From NCBI GenBank assembly GCA_031772625.1, contig CM062815.1:914592979-914656978 (forward strand): DNA of 64,000 nt, written 5' to 3'. The DNA comes from Pinus tabuliformis (Eukaryota > Streptophyta > Pinopsida > Pinales > Pinaceae). Numbering within the stretch: position 1 is the stretch's first letter; every line of letters begins with the position of its first letter. The notes under the pieces are model-generated. The model ran no database searches. It was not told the origin of the DNA and was given only the letters and a program-made list of their open reading frames with translations. The position numbers and the translations under genes are program-made. Below, one piece after another: positions 11,800-22,619 of the stretch.

Positions 11800-12725
11800 T
11801 TTGTCTTCTTAGGTTGTCAAGTTGTTTCTACCCTATTTTGTCTCATATGGGTATGAGTGGAAAATGTAATATTATTTGTAATTATTTTTAAAAGTGAAAT
11901 TCCAAGTGTCCATATTGGAATGTGAAGAGTCATAATGTAATGTAATGAGTCATTTTGTAAAGAAGTTGAAAATTCATGAGGGGATTCCAAGAGTCACCCC
12001 TCTTTGTTATAAATATATCCTCATAACTCATGTAACAAGCTTTTGGGATCCAATCTTTTGGCTAGTCTTAGGCTTAGGTAGAGATTGGGATTATTCTGAG
12101 AGCCTTGGATTATTCGTAGCGTAAAGGGAGTATACTTTTTTGGAGGAACAGGTGTTGTTGACTTTATGTTCCACTATTGGGGCAAATGGTTCGCCAATGG
12201 TGAATGTATGATTGGAACTTTCACTTTTAATAAAACTTAGAGCTGACATGCTTTCATGCATATGTTGTGAATATAGTAAGATTATTCTTGTTGTATTTGC
12301 AATGTATGTTATTTAACTTACACATATGTTTATGAACTATTTCATTTACATTTATATGAATCTTGTTGGATGCATGTTGATGTATTAATTCGTCACCTTA
12401 ACTTGTGGACTATTCCGCATGTTAGTTCGTGTAATGTCATTATGCTCATGTGTTCCTTTCAAGATGCATACTATTACAGGCTTCTAAGGGGAGCACTTCA
12501 TTTTCCGTTAATGTGTTGGAACTTTCATGCATCGCACTTGAATTTCTGCACGGTCACACACTTATTCTCACCAAAGACATTGAGCACCACTCTATACTTA
12601 TTTTCAACCAATGCACATCATTAACGCCCCACTGTTTGGAATCCTACTCCAAATGGTTTGAGGTCTAGTTGAGACTTTATATCGAAGAGATCCCTTGAAT
12701 GTTGGCAGGTCCAACACCTTCAACA
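11800..12725 (+). repeat. Element B 3' LTR
   Basis: The right part (12118-12725) matches 3745-4350. The left part, absent from the other copy, includes a TATA box TATAAATATA at 12008-12017. Element E has a similar box with the same CCTCAT downstream at about 28924-28940. The LTR start was not fixed; no clear purine tract was seen, and 11800 is an estimate placed after the last frame's stop codon. Confidence 0.65.
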
Positions 12726-13839
12726 AAACATCTATATGTTTATTAGAGCATGTGTGTACATGGATGCATCTAAAATATTAGTGTTAAAATGATAAAATAT
12801 TATCATATGTGATGCAAGCGGTCTAAGTTACATTATACGTTTATATGCACGATTTGTAGCGATTACACCAAACAATAAGGAACATGTAATGGCAGTCATT
12901 CATATGAATTATCGATACAAGGAGTTGTAGTCATCAAGTCCGTCAATTCAGTATCCTCACGGGTAACGTGTGCAAGGTTAAGAGCATGAACAATTATCAT
13001 AGTTTTTAGTTTGTGTCCAAAGGGAGCACTATGGACAAATCCATAGTGCACATAGGTAGTGGAAGGGTAGTAACTCTTCGCTTCATTAAAGATATGAGAA
13101 GATGGATCTCAATTTCCAATGAAATAAATTAAACCTCAAATAAGAATTACTTTGATGACTAGCGGAGAGATAGACTTTGCATCCAAAGATATTTGAATAT
13201 GTATCGGTGATTTTTAGTAAATGTAACTATTGAAACCTATTATTATTATCAAATCATACGAACCTCTTGACACTCTGATTGGGAGCAATACACCAAGCGA
13301 TGAATAGAATACCACTCATGAAATAGAATAAGTTATTATAGATACGCCACAGTTGCCAGTGATTAATGACTCTTTCTTATGTTGTGAGCTATCATATGTT
13401 GCTATCGCATCAGAGTCTTGTATATCGAATGTTTGAGTATCAACATGTGGTTGCATCAAAATGTAAAGCACACGATATGCGTGGTGGAAGGAGCGTAAAA
13501 TCATACTAGTTGACGCATCCATACATTGAAGGTGATAAAAAGGTTTACATTCCAATGGTGTGTGATATATTACTATTGCAATACAATCTATTGAATGTTG
13601 TTCATTAGCTAATCTGATGGTAATCGCATATTTCCAACACATGAGGGGCCTGCATGATATCAAGCTATGTGGACAATAGTGATCAGTTGAAGATATTTTC
13701 AATAATGCGTTAAACGCTTTTCGAAGGTTGTTTTTCGGAAATAATAAGGCTACTGCCCTAAAATCATACAAAGATATGTTGCAAGTTATTTTTTCCATCC
13801 AGTTTATATTGAGTTGCAACTTTTTATTTGCTTTGACAG
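12726..13839 (+). other. Unassigned spacer left of the GRV2-like fragment
   Basis: About 1.1 kb with no LTR pair, no conserved motif and no plausible coding frame; the minus frame 13316-13843 has no recognisable domain. It is AT-rich. Its right end joins a splice-acceptor-like TTTGACAG at 13832-13839, so part of it may be decayed intron of the gene fragment that follows. Confidence 0.4.
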
Positions 13840-14085
13840 ACACCCACCAAGCATTTCATGGTAGGGAGGAAGTTGCAGTATCCTCACTACCTTTGGCAAA
13901 GCAAAATGTTTTGGATGGAATTTGGCCTGAGTCGTTGTTGTATGTTCTTGAGCGGAGTAATCCATATGAGGCTATTGAGTGCATTGTTAAAGGACAAAAA
14001 CAGGGTGTTCATGTTTGCCTTCATTATTTCATGAACGTTGCAAATATTCATTTAAGTGCAAAGCGGTTGATTCGAAAATTTATGT
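13840..14085 (+). pseudogene. GRV2/RME-8-like gene fragment (DnaJ-domain endosomal protein)
   Basis: The plus frame reads THQAFHGREEVAVSSLPLAK, then GIWPESLLYVLERS, then after a diverged stretch AKRLIRK. From memory this closely resembles plant GRV2 (GRAVITROPISM DEFECTIVE 2; RME-8/DNAJC13 family), where an equivalent block is followed by a segment ending in RAE(N/R)LIRQ. GRV2 works on endosomes in vacuolar and late endosome traffic. The match starts right after TTTGACAG, which looks like an intron acceptor, so the piece resembles genomic DNA rather than a spliced retrocopy. No neighbouring exons were found, and the middle (NPYEAIECIVKGQK onward) is diverged. It is a relic, not a working gene. 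Confidence 0.65.
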
Positions 14086-14364
14086 TATTCATCAGCCATA
14101 ACAATCTGGACATGAATACCAAGAAGATAGGAAAATAGATGAACATGAAATGTTGGTCAGGCAGCTCCAAGAGGAATTCCAAGATGGAATTTTGAGAGAT
14201 GGTTATCAGAATCAAGATGGTTCGATACAAAATCTATTATGTGTAGCCTGCAATTACACTAATTGAAAATCCATAGTCGTAGGGTTGGGCAGGTCATGGA
14301 TACTGTTTTTGGTGAGTCACACCTTTAGTTTTTATGATGCTGCAAGTTATGAGTGCGATGTGCT
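14086..14364 (+). other. Coding-like relic then spacer before element C
   Basis: About 14105-14225 can be read without a stop as a charged peptide containing DEHEMLVRQLQEEFQDG, which looks like exon-derived protein rather than random translation. I do not recognise the protein, and it may or may not belong with the GRV2-like relic. The rest, to the target site of element C, has no recognisable feature. Confidence 0.3.
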
Positions 14365-14369
14365 ATTTG
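14365..14369 (+). repeat. Element C left TSD (ATTTG)
   Basis: ATTTG directly precedes the TGTTGAAA start of the 5' LTR and is repeated directly after the 3' LTR at 20606-20610. A 5 bp duplication is typical of copia integrase. Confidence 0.92.
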
Positions 14370-15332
14370 TGTTGAAATAATAATTTCAACTGAAGTTTTA
14401 TTTGCGATGCGATCTATCGCATATCGCAAATCGCAAACACACCTTGTCACCCTCCGTTTCTTCACTTGATTTCTGGCGATTGCGATGGTGCGATGCGATG
14501 CGATCGCATATCGCAGATCGCATCATATGTGTGTGCCCTAATTTTGTGTTCCGACCAAATGGGATTCTGCGATGCGATTTAAATGAAGTCAATGGGTGAA
14601 GTATAGGCCAACATTAAATGAAATTTTACGTGAAGTAAAAGTTTTTACTTACCGCCAGTAAATGTCAGTAAAACAGTAAATGGAATTTACTGTGGGTTGG
14701 TAAGTTTTGGTGAAGTTTTTAATTTTATTTCAGCGAGAGTATGGGCACAAGAAAAAGTTGGTAAAACCATTTAATTTTCATTATTTCTTTTACGAAAGCA
14801 TGGGAAGTGAAGACGTGAAGTAACTTCTTATTGTTGATATATATTTGTAATGTTTTTTTTTTTTTTTTGTTGACTGAGTAATTGTATGAGAGGCACAACA
14901 ATGCGATGAAAAAGAAAAGAACGCAGCAGCGCGTATGTGAAAAATACACAGAAGTGTAAAAGTAATTTTTCTCAGTAATGCACAGTAGTGCAGAGATAAT
15001 GTTTCTTTGTGGAGAATGAAATGGAATACAGAGAAATTCGCAGCAGCGTGAATGTTAGAAGAGTGAAGAAATTTACACACAGCAGCGTAAATTTTTCTTA
15101 AGAAACAGAGTAATTTTTTTTTGTTGTAAATCCCTCTGTGAGAGAGGAAGACTCTTTCGTAATAGCAGGTTTTATTAATGAATAGAAATTTGTGGTGTGT
15201 GTGAAAACTCTGTCAGCTGCAAGTAATTCTTTTTAAGTTTCTGATGTGTTAAAGATCTTGTGTTTGAAATAGAGCATTGTCTCTGTGTTCTGTGATTTTG
15301 CTTTTGGGATTTTGACAGAAAAATCCCCAACA
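14370..15332 (+). repeat. Element C 5' LTR
   Basis: Starts TGTTGAAATAAT and ends CCCCAACA. U3 carries a dense cluster of GCGAT and ATCGC motifs (14402-14575), including the palindrome GCGATCGC. A TATA-like GATATATAT lies near 14836. The R/U5 part contains a poly-T run near 14852-14867. This copy keeps TGTTGA as its first six bases, unlike the 3' copy. Confidence 0.93.
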
Positions 15333-15333
15333 G

Positions 15334-15345
15334 TGGTATCAGAGC
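15334..15345 (+). other. Element C primer-binding site (initiator Met tRNA)
   Basis: TGGTATCAGAGC begins one base after the 5' LTR. It is complementary to the 3' end of plant initiator methionine tRNA and would prime minus-strand DNA synthesis. Confidence 0.93.
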
Positions 15346-15476
15346 TAATCCAGGCTCTTTGAAGGGTTCAAAGAAGCTGAAGGAAGGATTCTTATTGCGG
15401 CAACTTCTCCAGCAGTGTGAAGACTCAGGCAAAGGAATCCAAGTGAAGTATTTGAAGCATAGTTAAGAGTGCAAAA

Positions 15477-16618
15477 ATGGCTCGCACCAGCACCAGCAAT
15501 AGCATGGGTATGCAACTCCCACTATTTGATGGTAAAAACTATGACTATTGGGCAATAACAATGAAAGCCTTGTTTGCTTCCCAAGACTTATGGGAAATAG
15601 TTGAAGATGGTTTTGAACAACCAGCAGATGAAAATGAGTTTAATGCATTAACTCAGGGAGAGAAGGATCTGTTAAAGAGCTGCAAGAAGAAGGACTCAAA
15701 AGCCCTCTTCTTCTTGTATCAGGCAGTGCATGGAAGCGTGTTTCCAAGGTTAGAAGCAACTAAGACATCCAAAGATGCATGGAAAACTCTTAAGACGGCC
15801 TATCAAGGCATGGAGAGAGTGAAGACAGCAAAGCTACAGTTGCTGAGGAAAGATTTTGAGAACCTGTGCATGAAGGAGTCAGACAATATTGACTCATTCT
15901 TTACTCAAGTAATTGGCCTGGTCACGCAAATAAGATCTCATGGAGAGATACTTGAAGAAAGGAGGATTGTGGAGAAACTATTGAGGTGCCTACCCTCAAG
16001 GTTCCATGTGATTGTCACCACCATAGAAGAGACAAAGGATATCTCAAATTTTTCAGTTGATGAACTTCATGCATCACTGATCACACATGAGCAGAGGTTG
16101 AGTAGAAATGAAAACTCATCTCTAGAGCAAGCCTTCAAGACCCAGATGTCCTTTGGAAGAGTAAGAGGTCAAGACAGAGGAAATAAGAAAGGAAGAGGCA
16201 GAAGCCAGAATAGAGGCGGAAGGAACAGTCCAACGAATGCTCAAGGAAGAGGCAGCAATCCAAATCAGAACCAAGGTCAAGGCAACAACTAACAAGGAGG
16301 ACAACATCATGCTCAAGGACAAAGGTATGAAAAATCAAATGTCCAATGTTATTATTGTAAAAAATATGGGCATTATGCCAGTGAATGTAGGAAGAAGCAG
16401 CATGATGTGAGTAATAGCTCTAGTGAAAATATTACTAGAGAAAATGTCAGCCAAGATAATGTTTTGTTAGCTTGTAATATGGCTGAAACAAATAGTGAAG
16501 ATATATGGTTTTTAGATTCTGGTTGCAGCAACCATATGACAGGAAACATAGCTTTGTTTTCTGCTTTAGATCAAAGTGTGAAGTCACAAGTCACACTTGG
16601 GACTGATAGCAAAATTCT
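15477..16618 (+). pseudogene. Element C gag and protease region
   Basis: The ATG at 15477 starts a copia Gag with LPLFDGKNYDYW near residue 15 and the UBN2-type helical core to about residue 225, then an Arg/Gly/Asn/Gln-rich tail. A TAA at 16290-16292 interrupts the frame. The same frame continues through the zinc knuckle CYYCKKYGHYASEC (16347-16388) and the protease motif WFLDSGCSNHM (about 16507-16540; D-S-G intact). A single missing base near 16615, in the TCTGTTATGGG stretch, moves the frame into the downstream ORF. Gag builds the particle and the aspartic protease cuts the polyprotein. Both lesions would block a full-length polyprotein. Confidence 0.9.
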
Positions 16619-16621
16619 GTT

Positions 16622-19600
16622 ATGGGTAAAGGAGAAGTTAAAATATTTACAAAACAAGGTGAAAATAAAACCATAGCAGATGTCTATTATGTTCCTGGAA
16701 TGAGATGTAACCTCTTGAGTATTGGACAACTTGTTCAAAAGGGTTACAATGTTTTCTTTGTAAATGATGTATGCACCATCATGGATATTGCACCCAGCAA
16801 ACGATGCATTGCTGAAGTGAGGATGACAAGGAACAGAATGTTCCCTCTCAGAATAAGGGCAGATTTGAAAAACAAAGATGCAATGGTAGCAGTTTCCCGA
16901 GAGGCTCTCCAAAGTGTGCCAAAAGATGAAAATTGGTTGTGGCACTTGAGATTTGGAAATCTCAACTTTGGAGGTCTTAAATTGTTGAGCAGAAAAGGAA
17001 TGGTAAGAGGATTACCATTGATAGAGAAACCAGACAGCCTTTGTGAAGGCTGCATATTGGGAAAACAACACAGAGAAAGTTTTCCATCAGGGAAAAGCAT
17101 AAGCGTAAAGGCACCCTTAGAAATTGTCCACTCAGATTTATGTGGACCAATGCAAACCCCATCTTTAGCAGGCAGCAAATATTTTCTAACATTTATTGAT
17201 GATTTTACAAGAAAAAATTGGGTTTATTTCTTGAAGAATAAAAGTGAAATGTTTGAAAAATTCCGAAATTTCAAAGCACTTGTGGAAAATCAAAGTGGGC
17301 TGCGTATTAAAGTCTTGAGAACTGACAGAGGAGGTGAGTATATCTCCAAAGAATTTTTATGTTTTTGCAGAGAAAATGGAATACTCAAGCAGTTTACAGC
17401 GAGGTACACCCCACAGCAAAATGGAGTTGCTGAAAGGAAGAACATGACCATTATGGATATGGCGAGGAGCATGTTGAAGGCAAAGCATTTGCCAAATGAT
17501 TATTGGGCTGAAGCCGTGAACTGTGCAGTATATATTTTGAATAGGTGTCCTACAAAAGTTGTGATGAACAAAGTGCCAGAAGAAGCATGGAGTGGGAGAA
17601 AGCAAGGAGTCACCCACATGAAAGTTTTTGGATGTGTGGCTTATGCACACATTCCTGATCAGCTAAGGAGGAAGTTGGACAGCAAAGGGGAGAAATGTAT
17701 TTTCATTGGATATAGTGAGGAATCCAAAGCTTATAGGTTGTATATCCCATCCACCAAGAAGTTCTTTGTGAGCAGAGATGTTCAGTTCATTGAGGAGGAA
17801 GCTTGGGATGGAAGCATAGAGAAAAAAGTTAATGTTAAAAACTGTTTGACTCATGATGAAGATGATGAGGAGGTGGCTGAAATGCATCCCCAAACAACAG
17901 CGCCAACACAAGGACAGCAAAGAACACCCTTAAGGAGAAATGAGAGTGCTTCTCCAAGCACACCACAAGGAGGAAATTCAAGTGCATCTTCAAGCACTTG
18001 CACACCAAGTGAAAGATGTAAGAAATTTAGAAACTTAAGTGACATTTATAATGAAGGAATGAATTCCCTATTTGCCTTGTATTGTCATGTTGATGATCCT
18101 ATTCATTACGAAGATGCTATTAAAGATAAGAAATGGATAGAAGCTATGGATGAGGAGATGAATGCCATAGAGAGAAACAAAACATGGGATTTGGTTGAGC
18201 TACCAAAAGGTAAAGAAGTCATTGGAGTCAAATGGGTCTATAAGACCAAATGCAATGCTGAAGGCAAAATTGAAAGACACAAGGCGAGGCTTGTTGTCAA
18301 GGGATACAAGCAACAATATGGGAGAGATTATGAGGAGACTTTCGCACCGGTTGCAAGAATGGAGACCGTGAGAGTAGTGCTGTCCATAGCAGCACAAAAC
18401 AAATGGAAAGTTTACCAAATGGATGTGAAGTCGGCATTCCTAAATGGAGTGTTAAAGGAGGAGGTTTACATTGAACAACCTCTAGGCTATGAGAAGAAAG
18501 GCCAAGAGCACAAAGTGTGCAGATTGAAGAAATCTCTTTATGGGCTGAAGCAAGCGCCAAGAGCGTGGTACAGTAGAATAGATTCCTATCTACTGGAAAA
18601 TGAATTTGACAAGTGTGAGGGAGAACCCACCGTCTACATCAAAGAAAATGATGGTAAGATTTTAATTGTTGTCTTATATGTTGATGATGTAATTTTTACA
18701 GGTAATGATGACTACCTCATTGAAAACTTCAAATCAGTCATGAAAGAGGAATTTGAGATGACTGACATGGGTTTGCTGAGATACTTCTTAGGAATAGAAG
18801 TAGATCAAAATGAAAATGGAATTTTTATCTCTCAAGCAAGATATGTAAATGAAGTATTGAGCAGATTTAATATGCAAGAATGCAAAGCAACAAACACTCC
18901 CATGGTAATGGGATTAAAACTCAGCAAAGAGGACAGCAGCAAGGATTTTGATCCTAGCTTGTACAAGAGCATAGTTGGCAGCCTTATGTATTTAATTGCA
19001 ACTAGGCCAGATATAATGCATGTTGTTAGTTTGATTTCCAGATTCATGGAGAAGCCAAAAGAGGCACATTGGCATGCAGCAAAAAGAATTCTGAGGTATG
19101 TCAAAGGTACAAAAAGATTTGGCATTTTGTATACTTTTTCAGAAAATTCAGATTTGGTTGGCTACACCGATAGCAATTGGGCTGGAAGTGTGGATGATCG
19201 GAAAAGCACATCCGGTTATGTCTTTCACATGGGTTCAGGAGCCATTTCATGGGCTTCCAAGAAACAACCAATTGTGGTGTTGTCTACAGCAGAAGCAGAG
19301 TACGTGGCAGCTACAGCAGCAACGTGTCAAGCGGTTTGGATGAGGAGACTGTTAAGAAGTCTATGCCAAGAGCAGGCAACAACAACGGTGATTTTTTGTG
19401 ACAATAGCTCAGCTATTGCGTTGTCCAAGAATTCTGTGTTTCACAAGCGAACGAAACACATTGATACAAGGTTCCATTACATCAGAGAATTGGTGAACAA
19501 CGGAGAAATTGTTCTACAACATTGCAACACTCAGGAACAGGTAGCAGACATCCTGACAAAGCCACTGGATCAGAAGAGCTTTGAATTTTTGAGGAAATGT

Positions 19601-19855
19601 CTGGGTATGATTGATAACCAAGCAGTTGAAATTAAAGGGGAGTGTCGAAATAATAATTTGAACGGAAGCTTTATTTGCGATGCGATCTATCGCATATCGC
19701 AAATCTCAAACACACCTTGTCACCCTCGGTTTGTTCACTTGATTTCTGGCGATTGCGATGGTGCGATGCGATCCGATCGCATATCGCAGATCGCATCATA
19801 TGTGTGTGCCCCAATTTTGTGTTCCGACCAAATGGGATTCTGCGATGCGATTTAA
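16622..19855 (+). CDS. Element C pol: integrase, RT, RNase H (open, 1077 aa)
   Basis: A long open frame covering the end of protease, integrase, RT and RNase H. The integrase zinc motif reads WHLRFGNLN...CEGC, with Asn where the second His is expected. The catalytic triad is visible as HSDLCGP, TDRGGEY and AERKN. RT shows [30 protein letters not shown] and the active site LYVDDVIF. RNase H shows [25 protein letters not shown] and DNSSAIAL. It ends in [18 protein letters not shown]. The normal Cys-stop formed by the first LTR bases (TGTTGA) is TGTCGA here, so the frame runs about 70 residues into the LTR to 19855. The upstream frameshift leaves it without its own start, so it is probably not expressed as made. 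Confidence 0.92.
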   Translation: MGKGEVKIFTKQGENKTIADVYYVPGMRCNLLSIGQLVQKGYNVFFVNDVCTIMDIAPSKRCIAEVRMTRNRMFPLRIRADLKNKDAMVAVSREALQSVPKDENWLWHLRFGNLNFGGLKLLSRKGMVRGLPLIEKPDSLCEGCILGKQHRESFPSGKSISVKAPLEIVHSDLCGPMQTPSLAGSKYFLTFIDDFTRKNWVYFLKNKSEMFEKFRNFKALVENQSGLRIKVLRTDRGGEYISKEFLCFCRENGILKQFTARYTPQQNGVAERKNMTIMDMARSMLKAKHLPNDYWAEAVNCAVYILNRCPTKVVMNKVPEEAWSGRKQGVTHMKVFGCVAYAHIPDQLRRKLDSKGEKCIFIGYSEESKAYRLYIPSTKKFFVSRDVQFIEEEAWDGSIEKKVNVKNCLTHDEDDEEVAEMHPQTTAPTQGQQRTPLRRNESASPSTPQGGNSSASSSTCTPSERCKKFRNLSDIYNEGMNSLFALYCHVDDPIHYEDAIKDKKWIEAMDEEMNAIERNKTWDLVELPKGKEVIGVKWVYKTKCNAEGKIERHKARLVVKGYKQQYGRDYEETFAPVARMETVRVVLSIAAQNKWKVYQMDVKSAFLNGVLKEEVYIEQPLGYEKKGQEHKVCRLKKSLYGLKQAPRAWYSRIDSYLLENEFDKCEGEPTVYIKENDGKILIVVLYVDDVIFTGNDDYLIENFKSVMKEEFEMTDMGLLRYFLGIEVDQNENGIFISQARYVNEVLSRFNMQECKATNTPMVMGLKLSKEDSSKDFDPSLYKSIVGSLMYLIATRPDIMHVVSLISRFMEKPKEAHWHAAKRILRYVKGTKRFGILYTFSENSDLVGYTDSNWAGSVDDRKSTSGYVFHMGSGAISWASKKQPIVVLSTAEAEYVAATAATCQAVWMRRLLRSLCQEQATTTVIFCDNSSAIALSKNSVFHKRTKHIDTRFHYIRELVNNGEIVLQHCNTQEQVADILTKPLDQKSFEFLRKCLGMIDNQAVEIKGECRNNNLNGSFICDAIYRISQISNTPCHPRFVHLISGDCDGAMRSDRISQIASYVCAPILCSDQMGFCDAI
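19630..19642 (+). other. Element C polypurine tract
   Basis: AATTAAAGGGGAG immediately precedes the 3' LTR. It also encodes the last residues of pol (EIKGE). Confidence 0.85.
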
Positions 19856-20605
19856 ATGAAGTCAATGGGTGAAGTATAGACCAGCATTAAATGAAATTTT
19901 ACGTGAAGTAAACGTTTTTACTTACCGCCAGTAAATGTCTGTAAAACAGTAAATGGAATTTACTGTGGGTTGGTAAGTTTTGGTGAAGTTTTTAATTTTA
20001 TTTCAGCGGGAGTATGGGCACAAGAAAAAGTTGGTAAAACCATTTAATTTTCATTATTTCTTTTACGGAAGCATGGGAAGTGAAAACGTGAAGTAACTTC
20101 TTATTGTTGATATATATCTGTAATGTTTTTTTTTTGTTGTGTTGACTGAGTAATTGTATGAGAGGCACAACAGTGTGATGAAAAAGAAAAGAACGCAACA
20201 ACGCGTATGTGAAAAATACACAGAAGTGTAAAAGTAATTTTTCTCAGTAATGCACAGTAGTGCAGAGATAATGTTTCTTTGTGGAGAATGAAATGTAATA
20301 TAGAGAAATTCGCAGCAGAGTGAATGTTAGAAGAGTGAAGAAATTTACACACAGCAGCGTAAATTTTTCTTAAGAAACAAAGTAATTTTTTTTTTGTTGT
20401 AAATCCCTCTGTGAGAGAGGAAGACTCTTTTGTAACAACAGGTTTTATTAATGAATAGAAATTTGTGGTGTGTGTGAAAACTTTGTCAGCTACAAGTAAT
20501 TTTTTTTAAGTTTCCGCTGTGTTAAAGATCCTGTGTTTGAAACAGAGCATTGTCTCTGTGTTCTGTGATTTTGTTTTTGGGATTTTGACAAAAAAATCCC
20601 CAACA
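19643..20605 (+). repeat. Element C 3' LTR
   Basis: 963 bp, the same length as the 5' LTR, with scattered substitutions and equal-sized compensating changes in homopolymers. It starts TGTCGAAA rather than TGTTGAAA. It ends CCCCAACA, followed by the TSD ATTTG. Confidence 0.93.
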
Positions 20606-20610
20606 ATTTG
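20606..20610 (+). repeat. Element C right TSD (ATTTG)
   Basis: Direct copy of 14365-14369. Confidence 0.92.
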
Positions 20611-22349
20611 TAGAGTAGCACACTCCCTCAAGTCACATTTTCAAACTTCGGTCCAAGTTGCATTTTCCTGTGCTAGTCGTTGGAATTTGCTAACGCCATT
20701 TGCAAAATGAGAATAATAATCCCCCTATTGATTGTAAATTTGATCTATGGACTTAGTCGCATATCATTGAGATGGTCACACATGATAAACACATCATACA
20801 ATTTCTCAATGCAACCTCTACTGGAGCTACAAGATGCGACTTACCTTGCGCAGGGATGTGCGACCTTTTTGTATCCGTCATGTGTGATTAAAATATTGAA
20901 CACATTTGATGTGTGAATTCATATATGCATGACATTGCAGTATAAATTACTTTACTCTCTCATTTTTTTTCGATGCGTTGACCCTACTCAATTACATATT
21001 TGGCATCCAAATCGTCCTATTACTTCTATTCACACTCAATTTTCTCACTCACGTACATATATTTATTCACTATATGGTTTATTTACAGGGTGATGGTGTT
21101 CTTTCAGAGTTCTCTCCCCAAGGAATTTAGTTTGATTTTGGCCTATCTCTTTTGTATTTTGTCGAAACATGGCCATCCAATGATTATGTGAACCCCACCA
21201 GTTGCATTCATAAAGTCAAAGACATAATTATTTCTTCCCCACCTTGTCACCCTTTCGAACTATTATCCCAAACTATCAAAAGAATGCAACCTCGTATTGC
21301 AAATCACATTAAAAACACAATCGGTAGCTACAATTTATGATGGAGTCTAAAAGTGCGACTTAATCTAAGGATGCCATCTACCAATTGCAACTAATCCTGA
21401 AGGTGCAAATTCCATTGTGGGTAAAGGGTACGACTAACGTTGAAGAATGTAAGTGCAACCTTGTCGCTGTGCAACAAGAGCTACAATGGTTCAAGGATTC
21501 AACCAGGAGTCAATATGTTTTCACCTTTGTAATCGGCCGTTGCATGCCCATATTTCACTCAAAAATGCGACTTGGTTTTGAGTTGTGATTTGCGACTAAT
21601 GCCAGGTTGCAATTCACATATTTAGCCTCCAATAACTATATCCCAAATGAAACTGCAACCTATCCTGCCGTTTAAAGTGTGACCTGCACCACTGGCCAAA
21701 ATTGTGACTTGGTTGCAAATCGCAATGGAAGATGTTATTATCCATGTCTTATGAACCTGCTAGCATGAAGTGACACATACACTCCATTTGAGAAATGTAG
21801 CCTATGCTTAATGGTGATAAACCAAGTCGCAAAATTACAGTTTACGTTTCCATTTATAATTATGACTTGGCCTAATTTGCATTTCCAATTGCGACTTAGC
21901 CTAATTCTCACTCCCAAATTTGACTTCCATCACTTATGGAAATTGTGTTGTGGAAACGGATTATCAATCACCAGCACATAAATTATATGCTAATATTGCA
22001 TGAACCTCGTACGGTAATTATATATGAAAATACACCACCTTAGTGCTGGTTACAAAAGGGATTCTTATAATATAAAGATTCAATGCGTGAGGGTCACTGT
22101 AATGCAAACATCCCAATGACCTATGTGAAGGGAAAAGGACTTATATGTTGTATTATGCATAGTTCATTGGGAAAACATCGAAGTAGGCTTGAAAATAATG
22201 GAGCTAGTGTACATGTAGAGAAGAAAATGCCATACAATCATTATTAGGTTGAAAACATTAAATAACACTATATTGGAAAGGACATGATAGGTTCATGTAA
22301 CAAAGGATCGTTGGAAATTATGCGATGGAAGGTTGAAAGATATGGCACT
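20611..22349 (+). other. Unassigned sequence with recurring TGCGACTT/TTGCAA motifs
   Basis: No coding frame, LTR pair or RNA gene was recognised. From about 20640 to 21910 the words TGCGACTT, TGCAACCT, TTGCAA and their variants (for example GTGACTTGG, TTGCGACTAA) recur at irregular spacing, far more often than elsewhere in the window. This looks like a very degraded repeat or satellite-like tract. The sequence continues across element D at 27771. Confidence 0.4.
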
Positions 22350-22354
22350 GTTCC
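22350..22354 (-). repeat. Element D TSD, left copy (GTTCC)
   Basis: GTTCC lies directly before AGATAAAAAT (the plus-strand left end of the element) and again directly after TTTTTAACT at 27766-27770. Confidence 0.9.
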
Positions 22355-22619
22355 AGATAAAAATCAGACTTAAAAGAAGGAGTTGCAGCTCACAGGTGAG
22401 TACTGCACCTGGAGACTGCACTCAAAACAAAGAAGAGACTCTCTCTCTGTTCACTCTACTTTACATTAAATGAATATTACAATATTAAATACATCATTGA
22501 AAAATTTGGTAGTTGTAAACAACCTCCTAAACTCTAGGAACAAATCCTAAACTAAGGAGATGCGTTACAACTATGTAACCATTTATCCATTAATAAAATA
22601 ATATTGATTATTTTTAACT
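22355..22619 (-). repeat. Element D 3' LTR
   Basis: 265 bp. On the minus strand it starts AGTTAAAAATAATC and ends ...GATTTTTATCT. Its first six bases, AGTTAA, supply the last Ser codon and the TAA stop of pol. Confidence 0.9.

Larger units (their letters stand above)
3740..12725 (+). mobile_element. Element B: large degenerate LTR element lacking pol
   Basis: Direct repeats of about 600 bp, 3745-4350 and about 12118-12725, match along their length and end in similar bases (GTCCAACA...TCAACA). The left copy lacks its first part because element A inserted there. The 7.4 kb interior has a Gag-like remnant near the 5' side and a long broken frame ending just before the 3' LTR. I saw no protease, integrase, RT or RNase H. 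Element E (28.9-57 kb) shares the LTR end, the Gag remnant and interior blocks, so B and E form one family. Position and Gag shape suggest a Ty3/gypsy derivative. Confidence 0.75.
14370..20605 (+). mobile_element. Element C: near-complete Ty1/copia retrotransposon
   Basis: A 6236 bp element with equal-length 963 bp LTRs, the 5 bp TSD ATTTG, a Met-tRNA primer site, a full Gag-PR-IN-RT-RH coding region and a purine tract before the 3' LTR. The domain order, with integrase before RT, defines Ty1/copia. Three lesions break the polyprotein: a TAA at 16290, a one-base deletion near 16615 and a stop-codon loss at the 3' end. The LTRs differ at only scattered positions by eye, so insertion is fairly recent. 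It interrupts the spacer that resumes at 20611. Confidence 0.95.

Noticed and set aside
13316..13843. Minus-strand frame of 175 residues
   Set aside because: No recognisable domain, and it ends at the splice-acceptor-like site of the plus-strand GRV2-like fragment.
16744..17178. Minus-strand frames inside element C pol (also 17357-17650, 18297-18560, 18832-19125)
   Set aside because: Shadows of the plus-strand pol gene, which has clear integrase and RT motifs.
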